NCBI RefSeq assembly: GCF_016653315.1
Contig: NZ_NHSH01000040.1
Span: 1-35,043 of the forward strand
Length of the DNA stretch: 35,043 nt
From: Halochromatium roseum
GTDB lineage: Bacteria; Pseudomonadota; Gammaproteobacteria; Chromatiales; Chromatiaceae
Direction: 5' to 3'
The notes beneath the pieces were generated by a model. That model worked only from the letters and a program-made list of their open reading frames with translations, made no database searches and was not told the DNA's origin. The first letter of the stretch is position 1, and each line of letters begins with the position of its first letter. This document shows positions 16,808-24,387 of this stretch, piece after piece. A program made the translations under genes and the position numbers.

Positions 16808-19197
16808 TGGCAGTCGCAGCGGCGTCTCCAATTGGTGCGATCGTTGCGCTCCATGGCGACCTGTTGTTCGGCTGGGCCTATGATCCAGCGCAGCCCGATG
16901 AACGGTTAGTGGTCGAAGTGCTGGTCGATGGACAATACGTTGCCATTGCGCGCGCTGATCAGTGGCAGTTGCCTGGTCAGTGTGATGGGGATGGCTTCCA
17001 TGGCTTTTGCGTGCAGCTGAAGCCAAGTTGGCTTAATGAAGGCAAGGTTGTAAGCGCGCGTCTGGCGAATGGCGGTCCGGAACTCGAGTCCGCCCTGTGC
17101 TTGACTGATCCAAGCGCATCGAAGACGGCGCCGCCCATCGCCGAGGTGCGGTTCGATGGTGGCCTGAAGGTGCTGGGTTGGGTCTGGGATCCGCTAGATC
17201 CGCAACGGCATGTCACCGTGCGTGCTTATGAGCACGAGCGCTGCATTGCTGAGAGTCGGGCTGATCTGCTGCATCCCGCCTTGATCGATCGGGAGACTGC
17301 GGATCATGGCTTCATGCTGGATTTGCCTTGGTCATTGGCTGATGGGAAGGCGCATCGCATCCTGCTGCAAACCGATCAAGGACAACTGTTACCCGGGGGG
17401 GCGGTGACGGTGTGCCATTGGCCTGATGGATTGACAGGGCTGCTGCGTCAGCAGTGTCTGGAAGCGGCTGAAGTCGATCCTGAGGTGCGAGAACTCATTC
17501 TAACGCTCAGTCAGCATCAGGATCGGCGTGCCCCGCGCGCGCTTGGCTTTGCTCACTATGCGCCCTGGCACGCGTTATACGAGCGTCCTGATCCGTTACC
17601 GAGCTTGCAATCGCCTGTCGCCGTCGGCGTCCTGCTCTATGGAGATGGGGATGGTGCAGCGGCGGCGCGGAGCCGCGAGAGCGTGGAGCGTCAACGCTGG
17701 CCAGCGCGGATGATCGAACAGGTTGCTGGTGATGCCGTGTTGCCAGGCATCGGACAGCTGCTTGGCCATGGGTGCGAGGCGGTATTGCCGCTGCGGATCG
17801 GAGATCAACTCGCTGAGCATGCAATCGATACGCTAGTGTGCTGTCTCCGAACGCCGCTTGGGGCGGAGACGCAGGCATGGGTCTATGCCGATAGCGATCG
17901 TGATGACGGACACGGCGGTGCCTGCGATCCTTGGCTCAAGCCGGCGTGGGATTTCAGGCTTTTCTTAGGGGTCGATTTGGTCAGCACGGGCCTGCTGTTG
18001 ACGGCAGAGGTATTGCGCGCCGCGATCCGGTGCCTACAGACCAATCCGCCTCCGCTGGAGGCGGCCAGCTCGCAGTGGCATCTGACGCTAGCCGCCGTGG
18101 TGGCAGTCACCGAGACCGATAACTTATCTGTTGTGCATTTGCCGCGTTTGCTCTACCGGCGCGCTGCCGATAATGCACGCAGCCTGGTGGACGGTCTCGA
18201 CGCGGCCGATCAAAGCGCTCGCCGCGCCGCGCTGCAATGGTTGGTGAAACATCTGGAACCGGGCGCACGAGTCGAGCCCTGCCCGGTTCATCCAGCTTTG
18301 ACGCAGGTCGTTTGGCCATTGCCCGAGCAGTTGCCAACCGTCAGTTGCATCATCCCAACGCGCGACCGCGTCGATCTTCTGCGCCCTTGCGTCGAGGGTT
18401 TGCTGCGACAGACGGACTATCCGAGCCTCGAGATCATCGTCATTGACAACGGCTCCAGTTGTCCGGAAACGCTTGAATACCTGGCTGGTTTGCCTGCGCT
18501 CGGTGTCCGGGTGCTGCCCTATCCGCATCCGTTCAATTACGCTGCGATGAACAACCTTGCCGTCGACCGTGCCGCAGGCGAGTTGGTCTGCCTGCTCAAC
18601 AACGACATCTTGATTCGCGAGGCCGTCTGGCTCAAGGCCATGGTGCGCGAGTTGTTGCGCCCAAACGTCGGTGCAGTTGGTGCTAAGTTGCTGTGGCCGA
18701 ATAGCATGGTACAACATGCGGGAGTGGTCGTCGGGATTCATGGTCTTGCTGCGCATGTGGGCAATCATTGGCAGATCCATGATCTTGGCTATCTGGGCTT
18801 CAACCAGGTCGCGCGCTACTACAGCGCGTTGACGGCTGCTTGCTTATTGCTTCGTCGCAGCCTCTACCAACAGCTCGACGGTTTGGATGCAGCAAATTTT
18901 CCAGTCAATTTCAACGATGTCGATCTGTGCCTGCGTATTCGAGAGCGCGGATTCAAGCTAGTGTGGACGCCGCATGCGCGTCTCGAGCACCTGGAGTCGG
19001 CCAGTCGCGGTCACGATGATGAGCCGGCTCAAGCAGCGCGCTCCCGCCGCGAAGAGCATCGTTTTCGTGCGCGCTGGTGTTTGCGGCGAGCTGTCGATCC
19101 TGCTTACCATCCCGGCTTAGCCCATGATTGGGGTAGTGGCCCGTTTGGTGCATTACATGCAAATCCGATGTCGAAATGCGCACGCGGGCAGGACTAG
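16807..19197 (+). CDS. GT2 glycosyltransferase with N-terminal beta-rich repeats
   Basis: This is a 796-residue protein. The first 200 residues hold two similar units with the pattern 'GWAYDPAQPD...V.VLVDG' and 'GWVWDPLDPQ...V.AYEHE', each ending in a Gly-Phe strand ('HGFCVQL', 'HGFMLDL'); these look like small beta-sandwich domains, perhaps carbohydrate-binding. Residues 200-500 are not recognised. From 510 a GT2 catalytic domain follows: 'PTVSCIIPTRDR', 'VIDNGSS', then 'LNNDI' near 598 as the metal-binding motif, and 'FNDVDLCLRIRERG' as the acceptor and base region. This resembles rhamnan or O-antigen elongating GT2 enzymes. The ATG overlaps the preceding stop by one base; an in-frame GTG lies one codon earlier. 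Confidence 0.87.
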   Translation: MAVAAASPIGAIVALHGDLLFGWAYDPAQPDERLVVEVLVDGQYVAIARADQWQLPGQCDGDGFHGFCVQLKPSWLNEGKVVSARLANGGPELESALCLTDPSASKTAPPIAEVRFDGGLKVLGWVWDPLDPQRHVTVRAYEHERCIAESRADLLHPALIDRETADHGFMLDLPWSLADGKAHRILLQTDQGQLLPGGAVTVCHWPDGLTGLLRQQCLEAAEVDPEVRELILTLSQHQDRRAPRALGFAHYAPWHALYERPDPLPSLQSPVAVGVLLYGDGDGAAAARSRESVERQRWPARMIEQVAGDAVLPGIGQLLGHGCEAVLPLRIGDQLAEHAIDTLVCCLRTPLGAETQAWVYADSDRDDGHGGACDPWLKPAWDFRLFLGVDLVSTGLLLTAEVLRAAIRCLQTNPPPLEAASSQWHLTLAAVVAVTETDNLSVVHLPRLLYRRAADNARSLVDGLDAADQSARRAALQWLVKHLEPGARVEPCPVHPALTQVVWPLPEQLPTVSCIIPTRDRVDLLRPCVEGLLRQTDYPSLEIIVIDNGSSCPETLEYLAGLPALGVRVLPYPHPFNYAAMNNLAVDRAAGELVCLLNNDILIREAVWLKAMVRELLRPNVGAVGAKLLWPNSMVQHAGVVVGIHGLAAHVGNHWQIHDLGYLGFNQVARYYSALTAACLLLRRSLYQQLDGLDAANFPVNFNDVDLCLRIRERGFKLVWTPHARLEHLESASRGHDDEPAQAARSRREEHRFRARWCLRRAVDPAYHPGLAHDWGSGPFGALHANPMSKCARGQD

Positions 19198-19230
19198 CAG
19201 ATCATATCCGTAGGTTTGGCTTCAGGCTAC

Positions 19231-19259
19231 TTCACGCAGTTACAGTTTTCCAGTATCAT
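19231..19259 (+). promoter_or_regulatory. Candidate sigma-70 promoter upstream of surface-protein genes
   Basis: TTCACG (19231-19236) and TATCAT (19254-19259) are separated by 17 bp, matching four and five of six consensus positions. They lie in an AT-rich 133-bp gap ahead of the two genes at 19331 and 20290. The agreement is moderate and chance matches of this quality occur, so the call rests mainly on position. Confidence 0.35.
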
Positions 19260-19281
19260 GAAGAGCAGTCCGGCTTTATTG

Positions 19282-19291
19282 TTTTTTTTTT
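19282..19291 (+). repeat. Homopolymer run of ten T in a 5' region
   Basis: Ten T residues in a row lie between the candidate promoter and the GTG start at 19331. Such a tract is prone to slippage during replication or transcription. No stable hairpin precedes it, so it does not look like a standard intrinsic terminator. Confidence 0.8.
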
Positions 19292-19330
19292 GCAACAGAA
19301 TTATTTTTACCACAAGAGGTTCTCTGCTTC

Positions 19331-20224
19331 GTGTCTCAGGAACAACCCTCGAATAAAATCACTATCAAAGTTGACACCCAGATTGTCATGCTGAAGCAAG
19401 GGCTCTACCTATTCCGCTGTGCCAGTGATTATCCGGAAGGGCAACAGGTCCCGACCACCTTGCAGGCAGCACCCGTTGCAACCGGTCAAGTTGACTTTTT
19501 TCCAGGAGTTGGCGTATCGCGCAACACTTTACGCGCGCTTGGGGACTGTGTCGTAGTGCGGGTATCGCGTGGTGACGGTGCCGTGATGCTGGCAAAGTAC
19601 CTTGTGCCCGGACACAGTGCGGCCAATGACGTCCAGATTCAGATCGACCAGGTCGATGCGACCGGACGTTTCGTCCGCGACAGTGAGACGAAACGAGATC
19701 CGAGCGCCGGCGGTATGTCATCGAGCCCAAGCTCGCAACTAGAGACCATCGATCTACAGGGCCATGTAGAGCGCCAAGGTGACGTCAGCGCTGTCAACGG
19801 CTGGCTTGGGAATCCACAAAAGTCAGCTCGACTTGAGGGTTTCTCGGTACATTGGTATAATCGGCCCGAAGGTGTTGATTTGGCTTATCAATGTCATGTC
19901 GAAGGACTCGGCGATTCACCGCTTATCAAGAGTGGTGGTTTCGTGGGCACGCGCCAGCGCGGCGCCGGTATCACTCAAATTCTATTTTCGCTGGTTGGTC
20001 AACGCGCAGGCGACTACGAAATACAAGGCCAGGTCTGTTTCACAAGGGGCGGTTCGCAACAGATCGTGGCTGGCGAACGTTTTTCCGGGCCGACAGGCAG
20101 AGAACATTTGTCAGCACTTCGTTTATCGATAGCGCGGCGGCAACGAGGAGAGGCTACCGTTCCCCGTTCCCCCTCTCCGTGGGACGATCCATCCGTGACC
20201 CAGATCTTTCGTTCTGGTTATTGA
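19331..20224 (+). CDS. Unrecognised protein preceding the RTX surface-protein gene
   Basis: This gene encodes a 297-residue protein that I do not recognise. It has no signal peptide and no membrane helix. The first part (about 1-115) looks beta-rich ('VDTQIVMLKQGLYLFRCAS', 'CVVVRVSRGDGAVMLAKYLVPG'); a Ser/Pro-rich break at about 120-138 is followed by a second beta-rich part with repeated Gly ('GFSVHWYNRPEG', 'KSGGFVGTRQRGAGIT', 'YEIQGQVCFTRGG'). It has four Cys, unlike typical type I cargo. The start GTG 19331 has AAGAGG some 11 bases upstream, slightly far; ATG 19388 is an alternative. It lies 65 bp before the RTX gene on the same strand and may be an accessory factor, chaperone or minor surface component. 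That role is inferred only from position. Confidence 0.7.
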   Translation: MSQEQPSNKITIKVDTQIVMLKQGLYLFRCASDYPEGQQVPTTLQAAPVATGQVDFFPGVGVSRNTLRALGDCVVVRVSRGDGAVMLAKYLVPGHSAANDVQIQIDQVDATGRFVRDSETKRDPSAGGMSSSPSSQLETIDLQGHVERQGDVSAVNGWLGNPQKSARLEGFSVHWYNRPEGVDLAYQCHVEGLGDSPLIKSGGFVGTRQRGAGITQILFSLVGQRAGDYEIQGQVCFTRGGSQQIVAGERFSGPTGREHLSALRLSIARRQRGEATVPRSPSPWDDPSVTQIFRSGY

Positions 20225-20250
20225 TGGCTCTGACGAAGTAGAAGAAAACA

Positions 20251-20264
20251 CCCCCCTTTTTTTT
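20251..20264 (+). repeat. C6T8 polypyrimidine tract in the 5' leader of the RTX gene
   Basis: Six C followed by eight T end 25 bases before the start codon of the RTX/DUF4214 gene and 14 bases before its ribosome site (GGAG at 20278-20281). It is not preceded by a hairpin. It could affect leader structure or vary in length by slippage. Confidence 0.75.
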
Positions 20265-20289
20265 CAATCTCATCTCACGGAGATAATGC

Positions 20290-21420
20290 ATGGCGATACA
20301 ATATGACGCCCCAACCCTAAAAGGTGATTTCGAGCAAGGAGTGCTCGCTAATCCCTCGATCGCTCCTGAAACGACGGCTGCGATCAACCAACTACTCAAT
20401 ATCAGCCCGGAGACAGCTGGTGAGCCGATCAACGTCGCTGGTGGTCGATTCAATCCTGATACTGGCAGCTTTGACTTCGTAGCTCCGGAAGGGGCCGATG
20501 CCGTCGATGCCCTCATCATTGATGCCAGGGATGTGCCACCAGGGACGCAGATCGTCTTCCCGGAAGGCTTGACAGAAGTACCTGTTGTTGTCTTCGATTC
20601 CGACGAAGGGCTGACCGTTACCTTCAACACGATTGATCGCGTCGTACAGATGGGCAATGGCGACGATAACGTCACCGTTACCGGCGACCGAAATACCACC
20701 CTCGAAGGCAGCGACGGTAACGATACGCTCACTACATCTGCTGGCAACGATAGTGTTGCGGGCGGTATTGGCAACGACAGCATCAGCAGTGGTGCGGGTA
20801 ACGACTTCGTGCGCGCTGGTACAGGCAACGATACGGTCGTCTACTCCTCGGGCGCTGACACCATCGACGGTGGAACGGGCTTTGATAACCTCGAGATGGG
20901 CTTCGCTTACGACAGCAGCGTGATCGGCGTTGTTGATGGTGATGTGATCATCTCGGATGGCGGCGCTAACTCGGCACAGCTGAGCAACATCCAGTTCGTG
21001 ACGTTCAATGGTGGCCACACCATGACCATCATGGACGACTTCGATCAGGCTGCTGCAATGCGTCTTTACCAGACTATCCTAGGTCGAGCAGCGGATCAGC
21101 CAGGGGCGGAGTTCTACATGAACGAAGCGGTGACGGTGACTGATCCTGCCGACTTCATCGCCGCAGGTATGCTCGGCTCCGACGAGTTCACGGCCAAGTT
21201 TGGTCCGATCGACGCTCTGAGCAACGCGCAGTTCGTCGAGTTGATGTACAACCAGGGGCTGGGTCGTGCCTCGGATCAGGCCGGCTTCGAGTTCTACATG
21301 TCCGAACTGGAGGCAGGCGAGACCCGCAACCAGGTGGCTGCGGAGATCAATGCCAGCTCAGAATCGGTCCAGGTCAACAGCGACACTGTCTTGCTGTTGG
21401 ACGAGAGCGACTGGGTCTAA
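20290..21420 (+). CDS. Secreted RTX protein with two C-terminal DUF4214 units, candidate surface-layer protein
   Basis: This gene encodes a 376-residue, strongly acidic protein without cysteine and with only two lysines. Residues of about 118-205 contain calcium-binding RTX nonapeptides ('GSDGNDTL', 'GGIGNDSI', 'SGAGNDFV', 'AGTGNDTV', 'GGTGFDNL'). Residues 252-366 hold two DUF4214 units ('MRLYQTILGRAADQPGAEFYM' then 'VELMYNQGLGRASDQAGFEFYM'). There is no N-terminal signal peptide, and the tail 'VLLLDESDWV' has the hydrophobic and acidic pattern expected of a type I export signal. This makes it the likely cargo of the transporter at 11487-14656. Start ATG 20290 has GGAG at 20278-20281, and two hairpins follow the stop. 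Its small size for an S-layer subunit means it could instead be a surface-attached accessory protein. Confidence 0.85.
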   Translation: MAIQYDAPTLKGDFEQGVLANPSIAPETTAAINQLLNISPETAGEPINVAGGRFNPDTGSFDFVAPEGADAVDALIIDARDVPPGTQIVFPEGLTEVPVVVFDSDEGLTVTFNTIDRVVQMGNGDDNVTVTGDRNTTLEGSDGNDTLTTSAGNDSVAGGIGNDSISSGAGNDFVRAGTGNDTVVYSSGADTIDGGTGFDNLEMGFAYDSSVIGVVDGDVIISDGGANSAQLSNIQFVTFNGGHTMTIMDDFDQAAAMRLYQTILGRAADQPGAEFYMNEAVTVTDPADFIAAGMLGSDEFTAKFGPIDALSNAQFVELMYNQGLGRASDQAGFEFYMSELEAGETRNQVAAEINASSESVQVNSDTVLLLDESDWV

Positions 21421-21429
21421 GCGAGAAAA

Positions 21430-21458
21430 AACAGCCCGGCGGCAGACGCTGGGCTGTT
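21430..21458 (+). terminator. First hairpin downstream of the RTX gene
   Basis: AACAGCCC (21430-21437) pairs with GGGCTGTT (21451-21458) around a 13-base loop, starting 9 bases after the stop codon. There is no T run after it, so it may stabilise the mRNA end or act with the next hairpin. Confidence 0.65.
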
Positions 21459-21475
21459 GCTTCATTCACTTTGAG

Positions 21476-21500
21476 CGCCGGCCTAATAGCCGGCGTTTTT
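21476..21500 (+). terminator. Intrinsic terminator downstream of the RTX gene
   Basis: CGCCGGC (21476-21482) and GCCGGCG (21489-21495) form a perfect 7-bp stem with a 6-base loop, directly followed by TTTTT (21496-21500). This is a classic Rho-independent terminator on the + strand and would separate the abundant surface-protein transcript from the glycosyltransferase genes downstream. Confidence 0.88.
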
Positions 21501-21502
21501 CT

Positions 21503-24340
21503 GTGTCTCAAACACACCAATCTCTTATTGCCCCATCATTGATCTCGCGCTTGCATAATGTTCGGCAACGCGATGCGCTGGATGATCTCGAGCCGCTGTT
21601 GCAGCTCGCCCAGATGCACCCCAGCACGGCTGTCTTAGCCCTGATCAAGCGCGCCCATGCCGCACTCGCTGAGTGTCAGATCCAGGCCGCATTCCTCTTT
21701 TTCTTCTGCGCTTATCTTCAGCATCCCAATCGGGACCCCCGTTTGTTGCGTTGGATGGCCCGCGCCGCCCGACTGCGCCACCAAGATCAAGTTGCTGTTC
21801 AGCTTGAGCGGTTGGCAGGACAGGCTAATCCGTTGCCGTCCGCTGTCCTAATGCCCGAGAGGTCGCTAGTGCATCAGCGACAAGAGCAATTGGCTAATGT
21901 GATGCCTTTGCCGTTGCTGCAGACAACGACAGCTGATCCATATATGCAGCCCGTGGAGGTGATCATCCCAGTCTATTCAGGTCGCCGAGAAACGCTCGAT
22001 TGCATACAGAGCGTTCTTGCTGCGCGCGCAGCGAACTGCGCTGCACATGAGATCCTCGTATTGGATGATGCATCGCCTGATCGGGTGCTGATTGCGGAAA
22101 TAGAAACCCTTGCGAATAAGCACTCATCACTGAGGGTTGTTCATCACCCAGTCAATCTTGGTTTTATCCGTGGTGTCAACCGCGCCATGGGGCAAACACC
22201 GGGGCGCGATGTCGTCTGGTTGAATGCCGATACCCGAGTCTTAGGCAATTGGCTCGATCGGCTCCGCGCATGGGCCTATAGCGCCCCTAAGGTTGCGAGC
22301 GTGACACCGTTCAGTAACCATGGCGAGCTGATGACCTTTCCCAACCCTCGCTATCGCTATCCAATGCCGAGTCCAGAGCAGCATCAGCAGTTAGATCGTC
22401 GTGCTCGTCGAGCAAATAGATCGGTAACCGCTGTATCGCTTCCGGCTGGTTGTGGCTTTTGCCTTTATATCCGACGCCAGGCGATTGTTGATGTCGGCTA
22501 TCTTGATGAAGAATGCCTGGCTGGCGGCTATGCCGAGGATACTGATTGGAGTTTACGTGCGCGAGAGCGGGGTTGGGTACATCTGGGGGCCCCGGATCTA
22601 TTCGTCGCGCATCAGGGTAGCGTATCCTTCGGGCACGAAAAGGCTTGGCGGGTAGCCCGCAATAACGCGGTCATCCGTCAGCGATTTCCAGGTGCTGAAC
22701 GTCATTTCGACGGCTTTGTTGCTCGCGATCCACTGGCGCCTGCTCGCTACAGGCTGCAGCGCGTTCGCTTTAGCGAATTAATCCGGTGGGTTCGACAAAG
22801 TATGGGGCCAGAGCCACCATTAGGCTTTCCCCATCCTCACCCACGGCATCTGCACGTGCTTGGCGCGCGTGGGCTCGCAGATCCCCGTTCGGCATTCGTT
22901 TCGCCCTTACCCGGCTCGCCAACGACACCGCGGATTGCGCCACCCAGCCTGTTATCGATCCAGGTTCGCAATCGGGGCCTTGGCCCTGAGGTAGTGCTCT
23001 ATGGTGCGCTGCCTGGGCTGCCGATTGAATGCATCTATCGGGCCGATACCGAACTCGAGCGTTTACTCCACGATCTAAGGCGACTGCCGCTCGTTGGGCT
23101 TGTAGAACATGATCCAGAGCAGCAACCGGAGGTTCTTACCCGTATTTTAGGGCGCTTGCGCTTGAGTGTCTCTGCAATCCAGTATCCCGTCGCCGCAACT
23201 GATGCGCCCTGTCCGCCACATGTCTGCTCCCCGCCAGAAACCGCCTATCTGATCGCTGATCGGATCTGCACCGCTGACGTGCGGCGGGCCTGGGTCAGCG
23301 TTGCTCGGGACTGGGCCCGGCAGCCTTCGACGCCCTGGCTGCTAGTGCTTGACGATGATGACTGGCTATCTGAACTTGTGGCGACTGGTCGGGTATTGCG
23401 TATCCAAGAACTCCCAGGAATTAGCCTAGACACTTTGGTCGGATTTATCGGCTGCGCTGCCGCTTTGACCGTCGCACCCATTAATGCTGCCACACCCATG
23501 GCGCGTGCCCTTGCCAACCGGCTACACTTGCCCCTGCATTCCGTCGTCTCAGACCGCTACAAAGCGTTGAGCCTTGCGCCGCCAAGGGTTGCCGTTATGG
23601 CCCAGTCTGCACGCTGGAGCCAGCAATCCCAGGAGAATCTGCATTCGATGAAGGATGAAACCCGACCTGTTGCGATCCAAGCGCCCCTTGAGATAGAGCC
23701 GGGGGCGACCGACATAAAATCAGAAACAAAATCAACGAAAAGGCTACTCAATATCGGCTGCGGCACCACTGCTGCGGATCGCCTACCACCAGTATTCCAA
23801 AATGGCTCTTGGCGCGAGATTCGGCTCGACATCGATCCTGCCGTCAATCCCGATATCATCTCCAGCTCATGCGATCTCAGCGCCCTGGATGCCGCTAGCA
23901 TCGCCGCAGTTTGGACTTCGCACACACTCGAACATCTGGAGCCTCACGATGTTCCAGTCGCCTTGAGCGAGATGCATCGTGTGCTCACTCCCGATGGATT
24001 CGCGCTTATCACCTTACCCGATATCGAAGCGGTTGCCCGACTCGTTGCGGAAGGCAAGCTCACCGAGGTTGCTTACGAATCTCCAGTGGGTCCAATCACC
24101 GCGCTAGATATGCTCTACGGACACCGTGATTCGCTTGCGCGTGGCAATGGCTATATGGCGCACCGTACCGGCTTCGACAGCCGCCATCTTGGCGAGTCTC
24201 TGCTCGCGGCGGGCTTTGAAGAGGTCCGTATCCGCAAGGGCCGTTGTTTCGACCTCTGGGCCTACGCCTTTAAACAGAAGCTCGACTCTGAACCGCCCTG
24301 GTTGGCTTTTCCGCTTGGCGAGACGGCAAGTGCCACCTGA
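21503..24340 (+). CDS. GT2 glycosyltransferase - SAM methyltransferase fusion
   Basis: This is a 945-residue protein counted from GTG 21503. Residues 1-145 are helical and unrecognised. Residues 150-430 are a GT2 domain: 'VEVIIPVYSG', 'VLDDASP' with Asp188-189, 'WLNADT' with 241-243 as the metal motif, and 'GYAEDTDWSLRARERG' as the acceptor region. Residues 440-735 are not recognised and may be a degenerate second transferase. Residues 745-940 are a class I methyltransferase: 'LLNIGCG' at 748-754, 'WTSHTLEHL' and 'MHRVLTPDGFALITLPD'. It probably adds and then methylates a sugar, or regulates one step by the other. The start is doubtful: the GTG lies directly after the terminator T run and has no ribosome site; ATG 21613 is an alternative. 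The open frame extends upstream into the RTX gene, where it is only a shadow. Confidence 0.85.
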   Translation: MSQTHQSLIAPSLISRLHNVRQRDALDDLEPLLQLAQMHPSTAVLALIKRAHAALAECQIQAAFLFFFCAYLQHPNRDPRLLRWMARAARLRHQDQVAVQLERLAGQANPLPSAVLMPERSLVHQRQEQLANVMPLPLLQTTTADPYMQPVEVIIPVYSGRRETLDCIQSVLAARAANCAAHEILVLDDASPDRVLIAEIETLANKHSSLRVVHHPVNLGFIRGVNRAMGQTPGRDVVWLNADTRVLGNWLDRLRAWAYSAPKVASVTPFSNHGELMTFPNPRYRYPMPSPEQHQQLDRRARRANRSVTAVSLPAGCGFCLYIRRQAIVDVGYLDEECLAGGYAEDTDWSLRARERGWVHLGAPDLFVAHQGSVSFGHEKAWRVARNNAVIRQRFPGAERHFDGFVARDPLAPARYRLQRVRFSELIRWVRQSMGPEPPLGFPHPHPRHLHVLGARGLADPRSAFVSPLPGSPTTPRIAPPSLLSIQVRNRGLGPEVVLYGALPGLPIECIYRADTELERLLHDLRRLPLVGLVEHDPEQQPEVLTRILGRLRLSVSAIQYPVAATDAPCPPHVCSPPETAYLIADRICTADVRRAWVSVARDWARQPSTPWLLVLDDDDWLSELVATGRVLRIQELPGISLDTLVGFIGCAAALTVAPINAATPMARALANRLHLPLHSVVSDRYKALSLAPPRVAVMAQSARWSQQSQENLHSMKDETRPVAIQAPLEIEPGATDIKSETKSTKRLLNIGCGTTAADRLPPVFQNGSWREIRLDIDPAVNPDIISSSCDLSALDAASIAAVWTSHTLEHLEPHDVPVALSEMHRVLTPDGFALITLPDIEAVARLVAEGKLTEVAYESPVGPITALDMLYGHRDSLARGNGYMAHRTGFDSRHLGESLLAAGFEEVRIRKGRCFDLWAYAFKQKLDSEPPWLAFPLGETASAT

Positions 24341-24387
24341 CCTAGACCCAAGTTAAGCCTGATTCTGCTGCTCTCTAGATTCGCACT

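Noticed and set aside
20154-20828. 224-codon - strand frame opposite the RTX gene
   Set aside because: Its Ser/Pro/Val-rich product mirrors the repetitive codons of the RTX repeats; no ribosome site and no family resemblance.
21266-21502. Upstream extension of the GT2-methyltransferase frame into the RTX gene
   Set aside because: This part is the shifted frame of the DUF4214 coding region and crosses the terminator hairpins; its residues are Arg/Ser-rich and not protein-like.
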